A stretch of 43,710 nucleotides of DNA from an uncultured Opitutales bacterium. GTDB lineage: Bacteria > Verrucomicrobiota > Verrucomicrobiia > Opitutales > Intestinicryptomonadaceae. Shown one piece after another: positions 26,464-35,774 of the stretch (its first letter is position 1; each line of letters opens with the position of its first letter). The position numbers were made by a program, and so were the translations under genes. The DNA is taken from positions 1 to 43,710 of the forward strand of contig CALXMX010000173.1 of NCBI GenBank assembly GCA_944389575.1, read 5' to 3'. The notes below the pieces were generated by a model, which worked only from the letters and a program-made list of their open reading frames with translations, was not told the origin of the DNA and searched no databases.

Positions 26464-27978
26464 TTACCTACGCCTGCGAATCGCAACCGCCGCGGCAACG
26501 GCTCCGAAAATCGCGGCCCATTCCGCGGGCTCCGGAATCTGGTAGGAGATGTACAGTCCGTCGGCGGCATTCTGCACGGTGAAGTAATACAGCTCGCCGT
26601 AGTAGTCGTGAACTTTGTAGTCGTCCGCGGCGGTAAAGGTTATTCCGCTTTCAGCCGCCTCCGCCCATGAAATGACCTTCAATGTGATGTCGTTTTCTAT
26701 CATTATATCTATAAATTCGTCGGGATTGTTCCCGTTGAAATTCTGGAGATCTATAACTACGGTTCCGTTTCCGGAAACGGAATTTTCCAGAGACAAACAG
26801 TCGTAAGAAAGGGAGGAGCCGTCGGCGGAATCCAGTCTGACTATTATGCTTCCCCCGCCGTCTGAGACTTCAATGGCTGAAAACGCAAACGTACCACCAA
26901 CGGTGTCGGAGGAATTGCCGAACGCCGCAGTTCCCGCCCCGGAGGCCCTCGACAGTATCAAGTTTCCGCGCCCCGCCAAATCCGCGCCGGACGCCCCATA
27001 ATTGAGCTTCAGCGTTCCGCTTATGAGAGCGACATTCCCCTTAAAGCCCATATCGTCTCCGGTGAACGACTGCGTGCGGTCAAAATAAGTATACGCGCCG
27101 TCGCCGTTGCTCTGGGAGGAGCGCATTACGATATTCATTTTGCCCGTTCCCGCAGGATTTGCCATGGACAAATTTCCGCCCGAAGACGCATCGCTCAAGT
27201 TCGTAAGAACGACGTTGAACACGCCGGAGGAATTTGAGTTGCCGCCCATTGAAAGCCCTACATACCCGTTCACCCCGTTAATCCATGCGCAAGACTGCGC
27301 GTTCACAGCAACCACGGGAATGCGCGCCCCAAACTGCATAGATATTGGCCGGGTGACACTGGCATGACTCGTCAGCCCGCCGGCGAATACGGCGTCGGGC
27401 TCGTCTATCCCATGGCTTCCGCTTCCGGAAGCGCAAAAGATGAACTCTCCTACATTAGCCAAGGTTGTCAGTCCGCCGACATACAAACTTTCCAGGGGAA
27501 AATCAATGTTTCCAATGGAATAGTTTTGATTCATGGTAAGGTCCCCCTGAATCGAGATCGCCCCGCCCCCGCCGGACGCCCCATATAACGCGGAACTCCA
27601 ATTTCCCAACCTTGCATTGCCCTCGACGGTAAACGTCTTTCCCGGTTCCATTCTAAAGTAGGAATAGGCAATGCTGGCATCGTGAAAGCTTGCCACGCGA
27701 ACGTCCATGTCAAAGACGAGAGTGACGTTGTTCTCAGTAGTCGACGAAGGCTTTACAAAAACTATGTCGTCCCCGCCCGATGTGAGGAAGTCGAGATTTT
27801 CCACGGGCGTGGAAAACGACGAATCCGCGAACCAATACGATTGCGTTTCCGACAGATTCATATCGGCTCCGGCGGTATGGAATGAGCCGTAGTCGAAATA
27901 GTAAGTCGCCGCCGAAAGCCTGAGAAGGCCTGCGGCAAGCAGGCAGGCAAGGGCGGATATTTTCATGGCCATTTTCAT
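26464..27978 (-). CDS. PEP-CTERM surface/extracellular protein
   Basis: A 504-residue exported protein. An N-terminal signal peptide (MKMAMKISALACLLAAGLLR, cleavage near LSAA-TYY) is followed by a Gly/Ser/Asn/Thr-rich, strand-rich region that looks like a beta-solenoid of the autotransporter-associated repeat type. It ends in the sorting signal PEPAEWAAIFGAVAAAVAI plus RRRR: the PEP motif, a membrane segment and a basic tail. By family knowledge such proteins are processed by an exosortase and reach the envelope or the extracellular matrix; no exosortase gene is in this window. AAAGGAGA lies 6 nt before the ATG. It has its own promoter and terminator and is a single-gene unit. Confidence 0.85.
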   Translation of the reverse strand: MKMAMKISALACLLAAGLLRLSAATYYFDYGSFHTAGADMNLSETQSYWFADSSFSTPVENLDFLTSGGDDIVFVKPSSTTENNVTLVFDMDVRVASFHDASIAYSYFRMEPGKTFTVEGNARLGNWSSALYGASGGGGAISIQGDLTMNQNYSIGNIDFPLESLYVGGLTTLANVGEFIFCASGSGSHGIDEPDAVFAGGLTSHASVTRPISMQFGARIPVVAVNAQSCAWINGVNGYVGLSMGGNSNSSGVFNVVLTNLSDASSGGNLSMANPAGTGKMNIVMRSSQSNGDGAYTYFDRTQSFTGDDMGFKGNVALISGTLKLNYGASGADLAGRGNLILSRASGAGTAAFGNSSDTVGGTFAFSAIEVSDGGGSIIVRLDSADGSSLSYDCLSLENSVSGNGTVVIDLQNFNGNNPDEFIDIMIENDITLKVISWAEAAESGITFTAADDYKVHDYYGELYYFTVQNAADGLYISYQIPEPAEWAAIFGAVAAAVAIRRRR

Positions 27979-28024
27979 TTTGATTCTCCTTTTCTCTCCT
28001 TAAAGGGGGTTGTGTGATAAATAT

Positions 28025-28053
28025 ATTTTAATAAGTTTACCCGGATATGTAAA
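28025..28053 (-). promoter_or_regulatory. sigma-70-like promoter of the PEP-CTERM gene
   Basis: On the minus strand TTTACA (28048-28053), a 17-nt spacer and TAAAAT (28025-28030) match the consensus at five of six bases each. It lies in an A+T-rich patch about 50 nt before the ATG at 27978. Confidence 0.7.
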
Positions 28054-28060
28054 TATTTTA

Positions 28061-28910
28061 AAATGACATCATCACGCTTTTTGGACATCACCCGCCTTTA
28101 CCTTCCTTCCCTCATTTCGCCCATACCCTCCGTTTCTTTTTCATTCAACGCCCAAAGCTCCGCACAAAAAAACGCCGCGCCCGAAATTATCCCGCCCGCA
28201 ACCGCTTTCTTACCAAAACGCCGCGCCCCACAACACGCTGCATGCAACAGCACCCCGCGCCCGGCGGCGAACCATCATGCGCCACAATGTATGCCGCGTT
28301 TTTTCAACCATGCAACTGCATGCGCTCGCCCGCATATCCTGCAACGCACGTACAGCGTACGCATAACCGTAAAAACTGTCGGCGCGCATTTGCACTCGCG
28401 CGCCCGCGCAGCCCCCGCATCACCACACCCGCATACACTCGCGCCAATGGCGGGCAGCATGCGGGAACGCCGGAATATATCGCATAGTTCGCGTTTCGAT
28501 TCAGATATTTCGGCGCATTGGTAAATTCAATTTCTTACAAAAGTGAAACGGAATTAAAAAAGCCTCCGCCCCGTCCGACAATTTTTCACTTACATCGCCC
28601 GACGCGCGCCAGTCCACATTTCAACCCCGCGTTTGCCGCCAGCGCCGCGCCGCAAAAGCGGGCAAGCTTTGCAAAGAATCGGCGCCGAAAAAAAAAGAAA
28701 TATGCGTTCGCTTTTTCAATTTTCAAAACGCCCGCACAATGCGGCTTCGGCCAGGCAAATGACGACTTTCCGCCGCCGAACGCCACCCGCCGCATTTTTT
28801 TAACGCACCCCCGCACACCCTCCGCAAAATTTACGGGCAAAAACTCCGGCCGCCGCCGCCAAACCGCAAACTCAAATGCGCGCTTCCAAGCGGGCGCGCG
28901 AGCCCGCAAC
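28061..28910. other. 850-nt gene-free region
   Basis: I see no supportable gene. Open frames on both strands give Arg/Ala/Pro/His-rich translations with no family motif, signal peptide or ribosome-binding site. The plus strand is strongly C-rich with repeated CGCCC, CGCGC and GCATGC words, for example 28190-28470, so it is likely drifting intergenic sequence. Just after the stop of the gene at 28911 there is a GCGGGC/GCCCGC hairpin without a T tract. Confidence 0.6.
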
Positions 28911-31361
28911 TCACTCGGAAAGCGCGGCGTCGTACGGCTTGGTCTTCTCCCTAATTTGCGAGAGCGTATAATGCGGGCGATAGTCGGGCTTGCCCTTTGC
29001 GGACAAACTTTTCCGTCCCCAATACGAGGGGTGGTAATTCGCCCCGGTGTCCAGCCAATCGACTATCGTGGCAAATTCGTTTCGGCTCATGAACTCCTTT
29101 TGCCCGGGGCAGCCCTTTATTATCCGCTCAATCAATCCGCTTCTGTGCGCGCCGAACTGGTAGCTTTCGGCGTACTCGCCGGCGGCCGTCACCTCGTTTT
29201 CGTTCGGCCAGCGGACATACTCGAACAAATCTTCGTACGACGCGCTGTAAAATTCGGTATGTTCGCCGCGCAAGTCCAGAGGCTCGCCCTTGCCGCGCGG
29301 GGTGTAAAATTTGCCTTCGCCCCACTGCTTAAAGCGCTTTGGGCGCGGAGCCGACGGATTGCCGGAATGGCAGCTTACGCAGTATTTGTCGAGTATCGGC
29401 TGAACTTGCGCCTCGTAGTCGAACACCCGCTCCGGAGAATCCCAATTCGGTTGGGCGACCGCAACGCTCGGAGCGCGTTTGTGGGCGCTCGGCAGAGCCG
29501 CCCGGCGCGTCGGGGCCAAAGAGGAATTTTCGTGGCAGCCTATGCAGGAGCGCATTTCGCCCGGCTTGTAATTTATGTACGTGCGCTCCGTCTGAACCAT
29601 CATGAGGTTTTCGTCGAGGAGCTGAAAATATATGTTCTTGTCCGCGGGGACGAAGAATTTTGCCGACCCGTCCTCATCGACCGGAACGATTCCGTATGAG
29701 TGCCTCGGCGAGAGCAGGTGCGGGGCGGGCGTAATGTGGGAGTGGCGGAAGTAGTCCTTGCGGGAAGTGTCGCGCATTTGGAGAAAGCGCGCGGGCTGTT
29801 CCATAATCCTAATCCCTTTCACGGTTTTTCTTGGCACACCCTTCAAGCCTTCGTAAACGTCCTGCACCGTCACAAGGGCGAGTTTTTTGGCCTTCAGGCT
29901 TTCGTCGTACGCGCCGGAAACGAGGGGCGGCACCGGGCGCGGCTTCAGCGGATACGCGCACCATGACGAAAGCTCCCTGTCGCGGTAGACGAGCTCGTGT
30001 TCGCCCCTGTCGTTGAGCAGATATATCCCGTACGCATCGGGCTGGCCGACGTTTCGGCCGGCGTTGAACGAAACCAAAAACAAGTCCTCGGCTATCGGAT
30101 AGGGATCCTTGTAAAGCGCGACCGACTTTGTGCGCTCGTCGGTAGTCCCCTTGCCGTTCAAGCTGAACGCCTCCCACTTTCCGGATTTTGCGTCGTAATA
30201 GCGGATTGCCCAATGGTAGCGGGCGTCCGTGTACGGCGTAAGGAATGTCATGGCCTCCGGAGTGCGCATGTTTTTGTTCGTGTCAATCATCACCAAAGTT
30301 CCGGTGTCGCGAAAATTGACGTGCGCGGTGACGAGAGCCAGAATTTTGTTCGGCTTTCCCGGAACCTGGACGCCGCGGCCTATGGTGCGCTGCGCGACGA
30401 TGTCGTTGCCGTATATCTCGGCCGTGCCGGAGCCGTCGGGGCGCATGGACCAAAGGCACTTTGGATTCCCGTTGCCCTTGTCGACATACTCCCACCTGTG
30501 GTACATTATCCTCCCGTCCGACATCGCAACGGGATTAAATTCCGAAAGCGCGCTCTCCGTGAGCCGCTCGATTTTCCCGTCCGGCAGAAGCTTGTAAAGC
30601 GACGTTCCCATCAGCCCGTTGGAGTTGTCGCAAAGCGTCATTCTGCGCGCCCGCGTGGAGGAAAATATGATGGAGCCGTCGGGAGCGTAGCACGGGTCCA
30701 TGTCGCAGGTGCGGTAGTTTGCGCCGTATTTTTTGACGATTTCGGCGTTGTCGTCGGCCGGGCGCGTCAGCTGCCTCAAATCGCTGCCGTCAACCCCGAC
30801 TTCGTACAGCAGATACGGATTCGACCAACCGGGTTTTTTGTAGGAAAAGACGATTTTCTTCGCGTCGAACGAGACGTCAATATTCTGAAACGTGCCGCCC
30901 GAAAATTCCGGAACGAGATCCCTCACCTTTCCGGTTTTCAAATCCAACACGCACAGCGCGCCGCCCTCCGGGTCGGTGTGGCGAATGCCGTCGAGAAAAA
31001 ACGTGTAGTAGTGCGACGCCTTGTACGGCCTGCGCTTTATGAACGCAATCCTGTCGAAGTCTATGCGCGGATCCTTCGACAGCTTTCCCTCGACGTACTT
31101 CGGAACCGGCCCCGTTTTCGACATATCCAAATCCGGAAATTTATTTATGCCGCGCTCGCTCGTGATGTCGTAATCCGCGTCGACCGGGGGCATTTGGCGA
31201 ATGCCGGAATAGGGCGGCAGGCCGCCCTCCGCGGCGAACGCACCCGGCGAAACCGCAAAAAGAAAAGCGAGCGCGCACAATTTTAACGCGGACGGCCCTT
31301 TTGAGCAAACCGCCCTCTTCAACGCGCCCGGACCGGCGCTATCTATTGCAAACCTCTCCAT
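28911..31361 (-). CDS. secreted beta-propeller plus diheme cytochrome c protein, hydrazine synthase alpha-like
   Basis: An 816-residue exported protein with a signal peptide near residues 26-44 (LKLCALAFLFAVSPGAFAA) after a longer N-region. The middle is a TolB/PD40-like propeller: recurring blades with DAKKIVFSYKKPGWSNPYLL, CYAPDGSIIFSSTRARRMTL and SDGRIMYHRWEYVDKGNGNP. The C-terminal third has two heme c motifs, CIGCH at 606-610 and CVSCH at 661-665. Propeller followed by such hemes is the architecture of the alpha subunit of anammox hydrazine synthase (HzsA), and many PVC bacteria carry homologues of unknown role. No HzsB or HzsC partner is present, so hydrazine synthesis is not implied. 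It starts 18 nt after the glycoside hydrolase gene and is probably cotranscribed with it. An oxidative or sugar-binding periplasmic role is a guess. Confidence 0.8.
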   Translation of the reverse strand: MERFAIDSAGPGALKRAVCSKGPSALKLCALAFLFAVSPGAFAAEGGLPPYSGIRQMPPVDADYDITSERGINKFPDLDMSKTGPVPKYVEGKLSKDPRIDFDRIAFIKRRPYKASHYYTFFLDGIRHTDPEGGALCVLDLKTGKVRDLVPEFSGGTFQNIDVSFDAKKIVFSYKKPGWSNPYLLYEVGVDGSDLRQLTRPADDNAEIVKKYGANYRTCDMDPCYAPDGSIIFSSTRARRMTLCDNSNGLMGTSLYKLLPDGKIERLTESALSEFNPVAMSDGRIMYHRWEYVDKGNGNPKCLWSMRPDGSGTAEIYGNDIVAQRTIGRGVQVPGKPNKILALVTAHVNFRDTGTLVMIDTNKNMRTPEAMTFLTPYTDARYHWAIRYYDAKSGKWEAFSLNGKGTTDERTKSVALYKDPYPIAEDLFLVSFNAGRNVGQPDAYGIYLLNDRGEHELVYRDRELSSWCAYPLKPRPVPPLVSGAYDESLKAKKLALVTVQDVYEGLKGVPRKTVKGIRIMEQPARFLQMRDTSRKDYFRHSHITPAPHLLSPRHSYGIVPVDEDGSAKFFVPADKNIYFQLLDENLMMVQTERTYINYKPGEMRSCIGCHENSSLAPTRRAALPSAHKRAPSVAVAQPNWDSPERVFDYEAQVQPILDKYCVSCHSGNPSAPRPKRFKQWGEGKFYTPRGKGEPLDLRGEHTEFYSASYEDLFEYVRWPNENEVTAAGEYAESYQFGAHRSGLIERIIKGCPGQKEFMSRNEFATIVDWLDTGANYHPSYWGRKSLSAKGKPDYRPHYTLSQIREKTKPYDAALSE

Positions 31362-31379
31362 ATTTTCAACCTTGTCTGA

Positions 31380-34300
31380 TTATCTGAAAATCATCAGCGG
31401 CCAGAACTGCGGGCTGTTGTCCGTGTGGACACCCGGCTCGGTGGCGTTTGAAACTCCGCCGTAAACGACTTCCCCCTTGCCGTTCTTGTCCCTGTCGTGC
31501 AGGAACAGGCCGAATCCGCAGGCCGTTCCGGAACGCAGTTTCAGCGGCTCTATGTAGCGCTTGGGGAAGGTGATGATGTACTCGCAGCCGCTCTTTGTCC
31601 GCTTAAAGCGGCAGTCTATGCCGGTTGCGGCCTCCTCCGCGGAAGCGTGGGATATGCCGTCCGCCAACTGCTGGTCGACGTCGTGCCACCGCCAGACAAG
31701 CCCCTTGCCGTCCTTGCAGTCGGCGGGCGGAGCGATGTGGTAGACGTAGTCGTTCGTATCGTACGCGCGCTTGCGGCGGCCGTCGTTGGCGATGTCGAAA
31801 CACACGTTGAGCGAACAGTCGAACCAATACAGATTCTTGCGCGACTTCGGGTCCTTCGCGATGTCGGGGAAGTTCAAAACCTGGCTGTCTGAAATGTTGA
31901 CCTTGAGGTACAGGTTGGCGCCGTCCCAGGCAAGCTGGTAGGTTCCGGAAGTATCTTTGGGGGCGGCGGCGCGCTTTGCGGCGTCGGCCTCAAACAGCTT
32001 GTTGTTCAGCGGCAGCTGCGGAATGGACGCCCAATCCGGCGCGCCGTTTACAGCCTGCGGAACGTAGAAGTAGTCCATCTTCCAGACTCCGGAAACTTCC
32101 GCGCCGCGCTCCGGCTCAATCCTAAATACGTCGGACCACTTGTAGAGCGTGCACATGCGCGTCCCGCCCTCCGCGGCGGAGCCTTCAAGGGGCAAAATGC
32201 GTTTGCCGTTCGGCGGAAGCGCATACGGATATTCGGATTTGCCCACAAACAGCTTTCCCTTCAGCGCACGCCCGGTGGCGTTGGCAATCAGGGCGTTCAT
32301 GCCGCCGTCGGAGCGCGGCGAAAAGCTGAGCGCTATGTCCGAGGACGTGTCCTCGACCTCACCCTCCTGAAGCGCCTTCGCTAGCGCGCGCGGATCCTTT
32401 GCCTTGATCGAAAGCGGCGCGCCCGTCAGGGGAATCAGCGAAAGTCCGTCCTTGTCAACGGCCGCCGAGCGCGGATTGCCGGCAAAATCTATGTATTCCA
32501 CGGGCTGGTCGAACTTCACCCTCATTATCGGAGAGGGCGCGCGGCTGCGGTTGACGTCCATGTCGGTGGTCCACACGGCGGCTATGCCCGTTCCGTCCTT
32601 GAGCTCAAACGCGTACCCGCGAACCTTTGCCGACGGCCTGATGTCGGCAATATGCTTTACATCGGGATAGAGATTGCCCAGCGTGTTGACCGTCTTACAT
32701 ATCAAAAGCGGCGACATTCCGTAGTCTATGTACGGCATGTACGTCCAGATATTGACGCTCTGCACCTTCGGCCAATACTTCAGAGCCGCCAGATAATTGC
32801 GCCCGTGCACGCACGCTTGAAATATCTCCTGATTGCCGAAGTCGTAGGAGACTTTTCCCGCATTGTAGTGGTCGTACCAATGCGTGTTCCACGGGGGAAT
32901 TTCGGCGTCGCAGATGTTGCCGCACTCGGTGCAGAAAATGGGAGTGTCGTCCGGATAGCCGTAGTGCTTCATGCGGGAGATCAGGTATCCGAGATTCTCG
33001 TCAAAATCCCATATGGGGTCGTAGTCGTAGTTGCCGTACGGGTGTATGGCCACGACGTCGTATTTGAAACCGCGCTTGTTGGCGGCCTCTAAATAGCCGT
33101 CTATCGCGTCGCGCCCCCTGTGGATATTGTAGCCGGAAGTCCCGTTTGTCGGCGCGACAAGCACGTTCGGATTGGCGCGCTTTGCGCCGCGGTAAACGGC
33201 GTGCTGAGCCTTGACGTACTCGTCGTACTTGCCGGCGGTGTATCCCTCCTCCTCGTTTCCGAACGCGACGGAAATCAAAAGCTCCTGCGGGTAGTTCTTG
33301 ACCGTCAGATACGCCTCCTCCTCTATGAGCTTCTCCATTTCCGGAGTGATTTTTTCCCACTTGGTGTAATAGGGAAGCTCCGACATCTCCTTTAAAATCG
33401 AAGTCGTCGAATATTGGGTATGCGTGTTAAAGAGCATGTTTGACAGCCTGTACTTGATCATGACGTCCGTCCCCGACTGCTTCTGGCGCACGTTCTTCTC
33501 GTAGTCCAATCCCTGGACCGGATTGTACCATGAGCCGGAGCCGAACCCCCACTCCATGAACTTTCTGCCGCGCTTGTCCACGTCGTAATGGTGGCCGGTG
33601 ATGTCGGCGATTCCCGTGCCGAATATGTTTTTGGTCGGGTGCGTGTTCGAGAGTTTCTTCATCACGTCAAAGCGGTAGTACTCCGAATACGGCGCGAACG
33701 AGCCCGTCATGAAATCCGCGCGCACCACAAATATTCCCTGCCCGATTTTTTCCGAATCCAAGTCCACCGGGAAGCTCGCCGTGCCGTCCGGGCCTATTTT
33801 CACGTCGTAGGACTTTTCAAACACGGTTTCGTAAAACATGTTTTTTATCGAGAGCTTCACGCGCGCCTGCGCGCCGGGCTTGCCGACCATCTCAAACTTC
33901 GCCCCTATGGGAGCCCCGAAAGACAGGTCGTTGCAGGGCTCGGAAGTGACGAAGTTGCCATCGACCGGAACGGGAACAAACTCTGTCGGCTTGGCGGAAT
34001 CGGAAGGAGTGCCGGAAGGAATTTCCTCCAGCTGGAGCGCGTCGATAATCGCGTGTCCGCTCAAAACGATGCAAAGGCCCGCCGCGTCGCCCTCCACTAC
34101 GCGCTCGAAACGCTGCCAGTCCGATGCGGCGACCTTGTTGCTCTGCTTCGAGGCGAAATCGCCGCGCCCCCACTTGCCGGGATACTTTCCGCCCGTCTTG
34201 GCCGCGTTCTGAAACGCTATGTTGAAATACGGCGGAGTCTTTTCGTCTACGCGCTTTGCGTAAAGGCTGAACATGTACTTCTTGTTCGGATCGAGCGGAA

Positions 34301-35561
34301 TCGGAAACGACCACAGCGCGACGCCGTCCAACTTCAGCGCCTTCCCACCGTGGCGCGCGGCGCCGACGATAGACACCGGATCCGGAGCCTGCGGGTCGTA
34401 AACGGGGCGCCCCTGCCTGCATTTCCAATAGCGCAAGCCCTGCTCGAACGACGGATTCGGAATCAAATTCCGAGTGGGGCTCTTCGGCAAATGCGTGAGA
34501 TCGAACTCCCAGAAGTCCATTCCGTTTGAGGGCGGAGGAACGTCGCGCGCGACGGCGCACTCGCCCAAGTCTATGACGAACTTTCCGCTCTTGTTGCTCT
34601 TGCCCGCGCATGCGGCGTTCGTGCGGTAGGTCAAGCCGAATATATCCCGCTCGTCGCGGCGGACGTAGGTCTCAGTGAGCGAGCCGTAGGCGGAGTCGTT
34701 TTCAAACAGCACGCGATAACTTCTCACCGGCGCCCCTCCGTTCACTTCGACGGATCCCCTGACGTTGCCAGATATCTCCCCGCGCCCCGCAAACGCGTCC
34801 ACGCTGTTGGCCGACCACGGCTTGCCGTTGAACGAAATCATGGCGTCGCGGTAGTTTTTAAAATGCACCCACGGAGCCGCGCCCAAATCTGAACCCGTGT
34901 CCCACTCGACCTCTATCTTTCCATCGTCGAGCGCGCGCATCGTATAGACGAACACCGCGCGCTTGCCGGAGTTGTCGATATACGGCTTGCGGTATGTGAA
35001 AACTCCGGCGCGCTCGTCCGCCTCGACGGTTTCGGGATCGCCCTCTATGTCCGGGAAGGGATAACCGAATCCTTTGTCCGTCACGCCCCAAAACTGAAAG
35101 AGGGCGACTTCCTCTCCGTCTATAAAAATCGCCGGGAAGTTCGCGCCTTTCAACGTCCTAACCTTCCCCGCGCGGCGGACATAGACCTCCTTGTTGCCGG
35201 CCTTGAAATACGGAACTATAAACTTCAGGCCCTTTGAGTCGTCCCCGCCGTGCTCTATGCGCAATTCCGGGCGCATCAACTCCCCCCTTGCCACGGGCGC
35301 GCGCATCGGAGCCGGATTCGGCAGCAGTTCAAATTTCGGCGCAGACTCCGCCGCAGAGTCCGCCGGCGCACTCGCCTTGGGAGCCTCCTTCGGCTTGAGG
35401 GAAACCGCTCCGGACTTGGCGGCCTTCAAGGCCTCATAGGTGGCCCTGGCATTGGAATCGCGAGAGTTGTCCGCAGGCGCTTTGCGCTCCTGCATCCCCG
35501 CTTCGCAACCGCACAGCAGCGCGCACGCTGCAACCGCAAAAATCGATATGCTCTTTTTCAT
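31380..35561 (-). CDS. large glycoside-hydrolase-like lipoprotein (clan GH-A fold) with carbohydrate-binding modules
   Basis: A 1393-residue lipoprotein: MKKSISIFAVAACALLCGCE carries a lipobox ending in Cys 19. Residues of about 365-520 resemble a CBM4/9-type module (NLIPNPSFEQGLRYWKCRQG start). A TIM-barrel region near 640-1010 has a Gly-Asn-Glu (Glu 770, in SVAFGNEEEGYTAGKY) as candidate acid/base and Glu 879 (PIFCTECGN) as candidate nucleophile; the order and spacing fit clan GH-A strands 4 and 7. From about 1175 to the end, DWASIPQLPL through WDGANLYLKVNI resembles a CBM9 module. Substrate and GH family are not assigned. It lies between a beta-helix protein and the propeller/diheme protein. 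It is probably anchored in the outer membrane or periplasm and acts on a polysaccharide. Confidence 0.75.
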   Translation of the reverse strand: MKKSISIFAVAACALLCGCEAGMQERKAPADNSRDSNARATYEALKAAKSGAVSLKPKEAPKASAPADSAAESAPKFELLPNPAPMRAPVARGELMRPELRIEHGGDDSKGLKFIVPYFKAGNKEVYVRRAGKVRTLKGANFPAIFIDGEEVALFQFWGVTDKGFGYPFPDIEGDPETVEADERAGVFTYRKPYIDNSGKRAVFVYTMRALDDGKIEVEWDTGSDLGAAPWVHFKNYRDAMISFNGKPWSANSVDAFAGRGEISGNVRGSVEVNGGAPVRSYRVLFENDSAYGSLTETYVRRDERDIFGLTYRTNAACAGKSNKSGKFVIDLGECAVARDVPPPSNGMDFWEFDLTHLPKSPTRNLIPNPSFEQGLRYWKCRQGRPVYDPQAPDPVSIVGAARHGGKALKLDGVALWSFPIPLDPNKKYMFSLYAKRVDEKTPPYFNIAFQNAAKTGGKYPGKWGRGDFASKQSNKVAASDWQRFERVVEGDAAGLCIVLSGHAIIDALQLEEIPSGTPSDSAKPTEFVPVPVDGNFVTSEPCNDLSFGAPIGAKFEMVGKPGAQARVKLSIKNMFYETVFEKSYDVKIGPDGTASFPVDLDSEKIGQGIFVVRADFMTGSFAPYSEYYRFDVMKKLSNTHPTKNIFGTGIADITGHHYDVDKRGRKFMEWGFGSGSWYNPVQGLDYEKNVRQKQSGTDVMIKYRLSNMLFNTHTQYSTTSILKEMSELPYYTKWEKITPEMEKLIEEEAYLTVKNYPQELLISVAFGNEEEGYTAGKYDEYVKAQHAVYRGAKRANPNVLVAPTNGTSGYNIHRGRDAIDGYLEAANKRGFKYDVVAIHPYGNYDYDPIWDFDENLGYLISRMKHYGYPDDTPIFCTECGNICDAEIPPWNTHWYDHYNAGKVSYDFGNQEIFQACVHGRNYLAALKYWPKVQSVNIWTYMPYIDYGMSPLLICKTVNTLGNLYPDVKHIADIRPSAKVRGYAFELKDGTGIAAVWTTDMDVNRSRAPSPIMRVKFDQPVEYIDFAGNPRSAAVDKDGLSLIPLTGAPLSIKAKDPRALAKALQEGEVEDTSSDIALSFSPRSDGGMNALIANATGRALKGKLFVGKSEYPYALPPNGKRILPLEGSAAEGGTRMCTLYKWSDVFRIEPERGAEVSGVWKMDYFYVPQAVNGAPDWASIPQLPLNNKLFEADAAKRAAAPKDTSGTYQLAWDGANLYLKVNISDSQVLNFPDIAKDPKSRKNLYWFDCSLNVCFDIANDGRRKRAYDTNDYVYHIAPPADCKDGKGLVWRWHDVDQQLADGISHASAEEAATGIDCRFKRTKSGCEYIITFPKRYIEPLKLRSGTACGFGLFLHDRDKNGKGEVVYGGVSNATEPGVHTDNSPQFWPLMIFR

Positions 35562-35639
35562 AAATACGCCCTCAAAATATTAATCCGCGCCGAACCGGGC
35601 AGACGAAACCAATCCCCGCAATCCGCGCGGCAAACTTCA

Positions 35640-35760
35640 CCGCAGCCATATGTGCAACCGGCGCCGACACAATCGGCGCCGCCGCAAACGCCGACAGAAC
35701 CGGCGCCGCCGCAAAAACCGCCGCAACAGGCGGCGCAGGCAACGGCGGCTCCCGCGCTCG
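35640..35760. repeat. G+C-rich repeat patch between the beta-helix and hydrolase genes
   Basis: CGGCGCCGCCGCAAA occurs twice (from about 35674 and 35701), and further CCGCCGCAA-type units follow. Translated in one frame it is Pro/Gln-rich and in another Cys/Gly-rich, but neither has a credible start or ribosome-binding site, so I treat it as noncoding. It contains the terminator of the beta-helix gene. Confidence 0.5.
35713..35735 (-). terminator. probable intrinsic terminator after the beta-helix gene
   Basis: On the minus strand CGCCGC-CTGTT-GCGGCG is followed by GTTTTTG. It lies about 40 nt past the stop of the gene at 35775-37850. The stem is 6 bp of pure G+C; the T tract is five bases. 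Confidence 0.5.
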
Positions 35761-35774
35761 GCAAATGAATGCGA

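Noticed and set aside
28063-28524. 153-codon plus-strand open frame in the 28-kb gap
   Set aside because: Ser/Pro/His/Arg-rich translation with no family motif, domain or ribosome-binding site; it overlaps the promoter of the PEP-CTERM gene.
28586-28909. 107-codon minus-strand frame after the propeller/diheme gene
   Set aside because: It starts at a TTG with no ribosome-binding site, is Arg/Phe/Ala-rich with a poly-Phe tract from an A run, and has no recognisable features.
28911-31361. Anammox-type hydrazine synthase
   Set aside because: Only an alpha-like architecture is present; there are no beta or gamma subunits, and the context is carbohydrate-related.
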